Part shown: in pieces, positions 1 through 4,619 of the stretch
Numbering within the stretch: the first letter of the stretch is position 1
Layout of the letters: each line of letters starts with the position of its first letter
From: JBIIUJ01 sp044340025
GTDB lineage: Bacteria > Pseudomonadota > Alphaproteobacteria > Caulobacterales > Aquidulcibacteraceae
Direction of reading: 5' to 3'
Assembly: GCA_044340025.1 (NCBI GenBank)
Contig: JBIIUJ010000079.1
Coordinates: forward strand, 1-11,796
DNA: 11,796 nucleotides
Notes under the pieces: generated by a model
Database searches by the model: none
What the model was told of the DNA's origin: nothing
The model's input: the letters and a program-made list of their open reading frames with translations, nothing else
Made by a program: the position numbers and the translations under genes

Positions 1-582
1 ATGGTCGAACGGCTTGAAAAACACCCCCGCCGACCATGTGTTGTCGATCGCTGTGACAATCCCCCGCGACCGGGCGACGGCCGCAATTGCGGGCGCATCC
101 TGAATCTCGAAGGTCAGGGAACCGGGGCTCTCCAGCCAGATCAGGCACGTCTCGGGCCTGATCAGCGCTGCAATCCCGGAGCCGATCCGGGGGGCGTAAT
201 ACGTGGTCTCGATGCCGAAGCGACGGCCGAGCGTATCGCAGAACCGCCGCGTCGGCCCATAGACGCTGTCTGGAACCAGCACATGCGCCCCGGCCTGCGC
301 CGAGGCCAGGATCGCCAGCGTGCAGGCCGCAAGGCCCGAGGGCGCCAGCGTTGCGTCGGCGCCGCCCTCGATTTCCAGAAGCGCCGCTTTCAGCACGCGA
401 TGGACCTCCATGCCTTCCAGGCCATAGGTCTGGATGTCATCGCGATAGAGATCGCCATAGCGCTCGATCAGCAGGGTGGAGCAGCGCTGGATCGGGGGAT
501 GAACCCCGCCGCCTGACCCCTTCGCTCCCTTTCCGGCGAGGATGGTGCGGGTGGTCTCCGAGAGAGGTTTGCCGGCCGCCAA
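1..582 (-). CDS. metC: Cystathionine beta-lyase, N-terminal half (partial, cut by left edge)
   Basis: PLP-dependent enzyme of the Cys/Met metabolism family that splits cystathionine into homocysteine, pyruvate and ammonia in the cytoplasm, the penultimate step of methionine synthesis. The 194 visible codons carry the family landmarks: a VHPPIQRCSTLL segment near residues 27-38, LEIEGGADATLAPSGLAA at 69-86, DSVYGPTR at 105-112, LESPG at 150-154, and DNTWSAGVFFK at 180-190, whose Asp contacts the PLP pyridine nitrogen. The Lys that binds PLP lies beyond the window. The DNTWSAG form and the LESPGS motif favour cystathionine beta-lyase over gamma-synthase. No ATG or GTG precedes the conserved region in this frame; TTG at 582-580, one codon after the sseA stop, is the most economical start, with a weak G-rich stretch upstream as ribosome site. 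Last gene of the cysK-sseA-metC operon. Family call is firm; the start is less sure. Confidence 0.85.
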   Translation of the reverse strand, partial: MAAGKPLSETTRTILAGKGAKGSGGGVHPPIQRCSTLLIERYGDLYRDDIQTYGLEGMEVHRVLKAALLEIEGGADATLAPSGLAACTLAILASAQAGAHVLVPDSVYGPTRRFCDTLGRRFGIETTYYAPRIGSGIAALIRPETCLIWLESPGSLTFEIQDAPAIAAVARSRGIVTAIDNTWSAGVFFKPFDH

Positions 583-585
583 GCG

Positions 586-1440
586 TCAGGCCCCCGCCAT
601 CACCGGGGTGTCGTCGCGCCCGCCCCATTCAGCCCACGAGCCGTCGTAAACCGCCACGTCGGGGCGCCCCAGCCTGGCAAGCGCAAGCGCCACCACCGCC
701 GCCGAGACGCCCGATCCACAGGTCGTCACGATCGGCCGGGCAAGGTCCACGCCCAGAGCGCTTAACGCAGTGGCGAGCTGATCGCCGGTCTTCATCGTGC
801 CGTCTGGGCTGAGCATCACGCTGTAGGGGGTCGAGAGCGCGCCCGGCATATGCCCGCTGCGCAAGCCTGGCCTCGGCTCGGGCTCGAGCCCATGAAACCG
901 CGCGGCAGGGCGTGCATCCAGCACCTGGGCCGTGCCTTGCGCCACGATGGCGCGCATCTGGTCCAGATCGCGCACCAGATGCGCCTGCCGGCGCGGCGTG
1001 AAATGGCGTTCGCGCGGCTGGGAAGGCATGTCCTCCACCGCCCGGCCTTCCGCGATCCACTTTGGCAAGCCGCCGTCGAGAACCATGACATCGCCATGGC
1101 CGAAAACGCGAAACATCCACCAGACCCGCGCGGCCGAGAACACGCCCGCCTGATCATAGATGACAATCCGGGTTCCATCCCCCAGGCCGAGCTTTCGCAC
1201 CCGCGAAGAGAACTTTTCCGCGCTGGGCAGCATATGCGGCAAGGCGGTGAAATCGTCGGCGATCTCGTCGATGTCGAAGAAGACAGCGCCAGGGATATGG
1301 GCCGCGCGATACTCCGCCAGAGCGTCGCGTCCGGTTGCCGGCAAGTGCCAGGAGGCGTCCACGATCCGTAAATCGGGCGCGCGCGCGTTCTGCGCCAGCC
1401 AGTCGGTGGAAACGAGCGGATCGGCCAGTCGCAGCGGCAT
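586..1440 (-). CDS. sseA: 3-mercaptopyruvate sulfurtransferase
   Basis: Transfers sulfur from 3-mercaptopyruvate to a thiol or cyanide acceptor; cytoplasmic, in cysteine catabolism and sulfane-sulfur/H2S supply. The 284-aa protein has two rhodanese domains, the usual length for the family. The N-terminal inactive domain covers about residues 5-135 (DASWHLP, HIPGAVFFDIDEI, YDQAGVFSAARVWWMF, VLDGGLPKW). The C-terminal catalytic domain covers about 160-282 and ends in the active-site loop CGSGVSA with Cys241, then YDGSWAEWGG. The CGSGVSA loop is the mercaptopyruvate type, not the CRKGVT type of thiosulfate sulfurtransferases. The start at 1440 overlaps the cysK stop by one base (TGATG) and has a strong AAGGAG ribosome site at 1454-1449, eight bases upstream. 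In-frame methionines further upstream would lie inside cysK and are not needed. Middle gene of a three-gene sulfur operon. Confidence 0.93.
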   Translation of the reverse strand: MPLRLADPLVSTDWLAQNARAPDLRIVDASWHLPATGRDALAEYRAAHIPGAVFFDIDEIADDFTALPHMLPSAEKFSSRVRKLGLGDGTRIVIYDQAGVFSAARVWWMFRVFGHGDVMVLDGGLPKWIAEGRAVEDMPSQPRERHFTPRRQAHLVRDLDQMRAIVAQGTAQVLDARPAARFHGLEPEPRPGLRSGHMPGALSTPYSVMLSPDGTMKTGDQLATALSALGVDLARPIVTTCGSGVSAAVVALALARLGRPDVAVYDGSWAEWGGRDDTPVMAGA

Positions 1441-2432
1441 CAGCCGGGCTCCTTCATCCAGGGCGCAAGGGGGAGGCCCTTTTCGCGCAGAAACGCTGGG
1501 TTGTAGAGCTTGGACTGATAGCGGTGTCCATAGTCGCACAAGATGGTCACAATGACGTGGCCAGGCCCGAGCGCGCGCGCCATCGCCATGGCGCCGGCGA
1601 GATTGATGCCCGCCGATCCGCCAAGGCAGAGGCCTTCCAGGCGGATGAGGTCGTACAGGACGGCGAGGGCCTCGGCGTCGGAGATCTGAAACGCCATATC
1701 CACACTTGCGCCGTCGAGGTTTGCGGTGATCCGGCTCTGTCCGATCCCCTCCATGATCGAGGAGCCTTCCGCTTTCAGCACCCCATGGGCGTAGTGGCTG
1801 TAAAGTGCGGCGCCGTGCGGATCGGCGAGGCCGATCTTGATTGCGCTGTTGCGGGCTTTCAGCGCGGCCGACACGCCGGCGAGCGTGCCGCCCGAGCCCA
1901 CAGCGCAAATGAAGCCATCGACCTTGCCCTGCGTCTGCGCCCAGATTTCCGGCCCAGTCGTGCGTTCATGAGCGAGGCGGTTGGCGGCATTGTCGAACTG
2001 GTTGGCCCAGAAGGCCCCCCGCTCGCGCGCCAGACGCTCGGAATAGCGGACATAATGGTCCGGGTTGGAAAAAGGGACGGCGTCCACTTCGATCAGCTCG
2101 GCCCCGAGAATTGTGACCGCGTTCTTTTTCTCGATGCTCTGGGTGCGCGGCATGACGATGGTGGCGCGATAGCCGCGCGCGGCTGCAACCATAGCCAGAC
2201 CGATGCCGGTATTGCCGGCCGTGCCTTCCACGATTGCGCCGCCCGGCTGCAACACGCCGCGAGACTCCGCATCCTCGATGATGCCGAGCGCTGCGCGATC
2301 CTTCACCGACTGTCCGGGATTGAGGAATTCCGCCTTGCCCAGAATTTCGCAGCCTGTGGCTTCGGACGCCGCCTTCAGCCGGATCAGCGGCGTGTTTCCG
2401 ATCGCATGAAGGACATCTGTCAGGATAGGCAT
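1440..2432 (-). CDS. cysK: Cysteine synthase A (O-acetylserine sulfhydrylase)
   Basis: PLP enzyme of fold type II that makes cysteine from O-acetylserine and sulfide in the cytoplasm. The 330-aa sequence opens with the family N-terminus (VLHAIGNTPLIRL). The PLP Schiff-base lysine is Lys44 in NPGQSVKDRAA, the substrate loop is EGTAGNTGIG near 69-78, and the phosphate-binding loop is GSGGTLAG near 179-186. The EGTAGNTG loop replaces the EPTSGNTG of classic CysK; this loop and the C-terminal GHRYQSKLYNPAFLREKGL region (about 302-320) belong to the subgroup typified by the longer cysteine synthase A-like proteins, which are close to cystathionine beta-synthase. A beta-synthase-like side activity is therefore possible. 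ATG at 2432 matches the family start, but no Shine-Dalgarno sits at normal distance; an AGGAG lies 24 bases upstream (2461-2457). First gene of the operon; its promoter should lie in the 177-bp spacer shared with the divergent chrR operon. Confidence 0.92.
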   Translation of the reverse strand: MPILTDVLHAIGNTPLIRLKAASEATGCEILGKAEFLNPGQSVKDRAALGIIEDAESRGVLQPGGAIVEGTAGNTGIGLAMVAAARGYRATIVMPRTQSIEKKNAVTILGAELIEVDAVPFSNPDHYVRYSERLARERGAFWANQFDNAANRLAHERTTGPEIWAQTQGKVDGFICAVGSGGTLAGVSAALKARNSAIKIGLADPHGAALYSHYAHGVLKAEGSSIMEGIGQSRITANLDGASVDMAFQISDAEALAVLYDLIRLEGLCLGGSAGINLAGAMAMARALGPGHVIVTILCDYGHRYQSKLYNPAFLREKGLPLAPWMKEPG

Positions 2433-2507
2433 GGAAAGAATACGGCCGCCGTCTATCTCCTGTCCTGCTTATCGGCCTGAGGCGCCCGGTCAACAGCGCC
2501 CTTGCAA

Positions 2508-2557
2508 CAGGCGTATGCGGCTATAGGTGATCCACGTCGCCAAAGCAGGCGTATACG
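2508..2557. repeat. 12-bp imperfect direct repeat in the divergent promoter region
   Basis: CAGGCGTATGCG at 2508-2519 and CAGGCGTATACG at 2546-2557 match at 11 of 12 positions and start 38 bp apart. The second copy contains the palindrome CGTATACG (2550-2557) and overlaps the candidate -10 element. Such a pair could be operator half-sites or two promoter -10 regions, but no known regulator motif was recognised. Confidence 0.45.
2528..2557 (+). promoter_or_regulatory. Candidate ECF (RpoE/ChrR-type) promoter of the chrR-photolyase operon
   Basis: TGATCC at 2528-2533 is identical to the -35 element reported for the ECF11 sigma factor RpoE of Rhodobacter sphaeroides. Eighteen bases downstream comes TATACG (2552-2557), only a partial match to the TAAGA-like -10 of that sigma factor. 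The site lies about 55-80 bases before the GTG start of the first operon gene, a plausible promoter position. TGATCC also occurs inside coding sequence in this window (for example at 3094-3099), so the hexamer alone is weak; the case rests on its position and on the operon content. Confidence 0.4.
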
Positions 2558-2589
2558 ACACCAAATCAGCAAAACGGGCGAACACCGCG

Positions 2590-2600
2590 CCTGTTACAGG
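2590..2600. promoter_or_regulatory. 11-bp palindrome just upstream of chrR
   Basis: CCTGTTACAGG is a perfect dyad (CCTGT and ACAGG around one T), nine bases before the GTG start. Its right arm supplies the AGG that probably serves as the ribosome site. The one-base centre is too small for an RNA hairpin, so a DNA-binding site is the more likely reading if it is functional at all. Confidence 0.3.
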
Positions 2601-2609
2601 TAAACCAAC

Positions 2610-3227
2610 GTGGCCGACCAATCCGATCTTTATGACGCCATGATGCTGGATTACGCGACTGGCGCGCTTGCGGCGAGTGCTGCGCTGGTGGTGTCGGCGC
2701 ATCTGCGGGTTCGCCCCGCGGCGCTTGCCGTCGTGCGCTCTTTCGACCGGATCGGCGGCGCCTTGTTCGAGGTTGACGCGCCCATGGCCGACATGCGTGC
2801 GGACGCCGCCTCGGTTCTGGCGCGGGCGGCAAGCACCGGCGAGGAGCCCCATCCGGGCGCGGCGAACGCGGCGCGCCTGTCCCAGCTTCTGGACAACCCT
2901 GAAGCAGGCTCCTGGCGGTTTGTGTTGCCTGGCATGATGGAGCGGCGGATCGATGGGGTCAAAGACGCCGGTCTGATCCGATTGAAGGCCGGCCGGACGG
3001 TGCCGGAACACGATCACGACGGACTGGAAGTCACGCTGGTGCTGAAGGGCGCCTTCGCTGACGAGTATGGCGATTATGGCCGTGGCGATCTGGTGATCCG
3101 GGACGCCTCCACACGGCATCGCCCGCGCGTGCCGCAGGATGAGGATTGCATTTGCCTCGCCGCCACGATCGGTTCGATCCGGCCGACATCCTTTGCCGCG
3201 CGTCTCGCTCAGCGCTTGTTCGCCTGA
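2610..3227 (+). CDS. chrR: ChrR-like cupin anti-sigma factor with degenerate zinc-binding N-terminal domain
   Basis: ChrR proteins bind the ECF sigma factor RpoE and release it when singlet oxygen is present. This 205-aa protein has both expected domains: an N-terminal anti-sigma domain (about 1-85) and a C-terminal cupin (about 100-205). The cupin metal ligands are all visible as His134, His136, Glu140 (EHDHDGLE) and His170, and the CICLAAT segment (Cys180, Cys182) is typical of ChrR. In the N-terminal domain only His31 of the expected zinc set is present. Alignment without gaps to Rhodobacter ChrR puts Asp6, Arg35 and Ala38 where that protein has His6, Cys35 and Cys38. The GTG start at 2610 is chosen because it preserves this numbering; a modest AGG ribosome site lies eight to nine bases upstream. 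No sigma factor gene is adjacent, so its partner, if any, is encoded elsewhere. First gene of a five-gene operon with a photolyase. Family call is firm; anti-sigma activity is inference. Confidence 0.85.
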   Translation: MADQSDLYDAMMLDYATGALAASAALVVSAHLRVRPAALAVVRSFDRIGGALFEVDAPMADMRADAASVLARAASTGEEPHPGAANAARLSQLLDNPEAGSWRFVLPGMMERRIDGVKDAGLIRLKAGRTVPEHDHDGLEVTLVLKGAFADEYGDYGRGDLVIRDASTRHRPRVPQDEDCICLAATIGSIRPTSFAARLAQRLFA

Positions 3228-3234
3228 GGCTGCC

Positions 3235-3957
3235 ATGAGCGCTCCCGTACTGATTTTCGGCGCTGCCGGCGGCATTGGCGCGGCTGCTGCTCGTGCGCTG
3301 ACCGTGCAAGGGGTTCCTGTGCACCTGGCCGGGCGTGACCCGGTCGCGCTTGCGGCGCTCGGGGGCGAGCTTGGAGCCGGACACAGCGTCTGCGACGTGC
3401 TGGACAGCGACCAGATCGCCCAAGCGGTCGCCTCGGCTGGCCCAGCGCTGTCGGGTCTCATTTTTGCGGTCGGGTCCATCCAGCTGTCGCCGCTGCGGCG
3501 CACGAGCCGCGCTGCGTTTCGCGAAGCATTCGAGCTGAACGCTGTGGCCGCCGCCGAAGCCGTCCGGCTGGCGGAAGCGCCGCTCAAGGCTGGCGAGGGG
3601 GCGGTGGTGCTGTTTTCCACCATCGCGGTGGGGCAGGGCTTCACCAATCACGCGCTGATCTCGGCCGCAAAGGGGGCAGTGGAGGGGCTGACCCGCGCGC
3701 TTGCCGCCGATCTGGCCCCAAAAGTTCGGGTCAATTGCATCGCGCCCAGCCTGACAGACACAAAAATCGCCAAGCAACTGACATCGAATCCCCAGATGGC
3801 GGAGGCGATCACGGCGATGCACCCCCTTCCACGGCTGGGCGCCGGCGCCGATGCGGGCGCGCTCGCCGCGTTCCTGGCTGGCCCCGACGCCGGCTGGATC
3901 ACCGGTCAGGTCTTCGCCGTTGACGGCGGTCGGTCGAGAGTGCGCACGAAAGGATAG
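3235..3957 (+). CDS. Atypical short-chain dehydrogenase/reductase family protein lacking the catalytic Tyr
   Basis: A 240-aa Rossmann-fold protein of the short-chain dehydrogenase (SDR) superfamily, near the classic 250-aa length. The nucleotide-binding turn is GAAGGIG at 9-15, Asn102 lies in the ELNAVA segment, Ser128 is in LFSTIAVG, and Lys146 is in ISAAKGAVEGL. The YxxxK catalytic tyrosine is replaced by Ile142, so normal SDR acid-base chemistry is doubtful. The C-terminus (WITGQVFAVDGG at 221-232) is typical of classic SDRs. ATG at 3235 is chosen because it has a GAGG ribosome site at 3226-3229 and starts right before the Rossmann fold; an earlier in-frame ATG at 3139 lies inside chrR. 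The gap to chrR is seven bases. Its place between an anti-sigma factor and a photolyase suggests a stress-response role, but the substrate is unknown. Confidence 0.85.
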   Translation: MSAPVLIFGAAGGIGAAAARALTVQGVPVHLAGRDPVALAALGGELGAGHSVCDVLDSDQIAQAVASAGPALSGLIFAVGSIQLSPLRRTSRAAFREAFELNAVAAAEAVRLAEAPLKAGEGAVVLFSTIAVGQGFTNHALISAAKGAVEGLTRALAADLAPKVRVNCIAPSLTDTKIAKQLTSNPQMAEAITAMHPLPRLGAGADAGALAAFLAGPDAGWITGQVFAVDGGRSRVRTKG

Positions 3958-3962
3958 CGGCC

Positions 3963-4619
3963 ATGCGTCTTGTTTTTCTTGCAGCAACAGCTGCGGCGCT
4001 TGTTGCCGGGCCGGCGCTGGCCAGCATCCAGCCTGGCCGCACCGAGTTCGAAGTGACGCGCAACGGAGAGCCCTTCGGTCGTCACAGCGTGACGGTCTCG
4101 CGCGCGGGCGACGGCTTCACTGCTGAGATCGCCATCGATCTTGTGGCCAAGCTGGGTCCGATCACGGCCTTTTCCTACCGGCACCGCTGCACCGAGCGGT
4201 GGGCGGGCGCGGGGCTGATGGCGCTGGACTGCACCGACCAGGAGGGACGCAAGACCCAGAGCGCTCGCGCCACCCGCGAGGGGGATCGGCTTGCGATTCG
4301 CGGCTCAGGCTTCACCGGCGCGCTTGATGCGCGCATGTTGCCGTCCTCTTGGTGGAACGACGATTTCCTGACGCAGTCTTCGGTGATCGACACCCGCACC
4401 GGCCGCGAGATGCCTCTTCGCATCCGCCGCTTGGGGGTGGAGAGCGTCCCCAGCGCCAGCGGCCAGGTACGCGCGACGCGCTATCGCGTGGAAGGTACCC
4501 TGCCGACCGATATCTGGTATGACGACGCCGGGCGCTGGGTGAAGCTTTCCTTCACCGCGCAGGGTCAGTCCATCGTGTATCGCAAGGTGACGCCCGTGGC
4601 GGGTGCGCCGCGCGCATGA
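3963..4619 (+). CDS. Secreted DUF6134-like protein of unknown function
   Basis: A 218-aa protein with a clear Sec signal peptide (basic start, hydrophobic core at about 3-15, cleavage after the ALA at 18-20), so probably periplasmic. It is not a lipoprotein because no lipobox cysteine follows. The mature part is rich in beta-strand-like segments, with two cysteines (Cys76, Cys90) that could form a disulfide, a PSSWWN motif at 127-132 and a terminal DIWYDDAGRWVKLSF segment at 183-197. These resemble the DUF6134 family and, more distantly, DUF3108-type periplasmic beta proteins; no enzymatic motif is evident. The ribosome site AAAGGA (3949-3954) overlaps the end of the upstream gene, eight bases before ATG. 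The stop overlaps the photolyase start as ATGA, so the two are translationally coupled. The family name is from memory and only moderately sure; the function is unknown. Confidence 0.7.
   Translation: MRLVFLAATAAALVAGPALASIQPGRTEFEVTRNGEPFGRHSVTVSRAGDGFTAEIAIDLVAKLGPITAFSYRHRCTERWAGAGLMALDCTDQEGRKTQSARATREGDRLAIRGSGFTGALDARMLPSSWWNDDFLTQSSVIDTRTGREMPLRIRRLGVESVPSASGQVRATRYRVEGTLPTDIWYDDAGRWVKLSFTAQGQSIVYRKVTPVAGAPRA

Larger units (their letters stand above)
2433..2609. promoter_or_regulatory. Divergent intergenic region between cysK and the chrR-like operon
   Basis: This 177-bp spacer must hold the promoters of both the leftward sulfur operon and the rightward chrR operon. It contains a TGATCC element with a downstream TATACG (2528-2557), a 12-bp imperfect direct repeat (2508-2519 and 2546-2557) and an 11-bp palindrome next to the GTG start of chrR. 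No convincing sigma-70 promoter with both elements at normal spacing was found on either strand. No riboswitch-like structure was recognised upstream of cysK. Confidence 0.6.

Noticed and set aside
1..516. Plus-strand open frame of 171 codons at the left edge
   Set aside because: The minus strand encodes the conserved cystathionine beta-lyase N-terminal half here, so the plus frame is a shadow.
437..628. Small 63-codon minus-strand frame with an ATG near the sseA end, considered as the metC start
   Set aside because: It is in a different frame from the conserved lyase sequence; the TTG at 582 gives the right frame without needing a frameshift.
1335..2480. Plus-strand open frame of 381 codons opposite cysK and the start of sseA
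   Set aside because: It mirrors well-defined cysK sequence on the other strand and shows no family motif.
2433..2609. SAM-type or other riboswitch upstream of the sulfur operon
   Set aside because: No conserved riboswitch core or stable multi-helix structure could be recognised in the short cysK leader.
3094..3099. Further TGATCC hexamers inside chrR and other genes
   Set aside because: The hexamer is expected several times by chance in a window of this size; these copies lie inside coding sequence without a matching -10.
2490..3987. Long minus-strand open frames opposite chrR and the first SDR gene
   Set aside because: The plus strand carries recognisable ChrR and SDR proteins with good starts; the antisense translations have no recognisable motifs.
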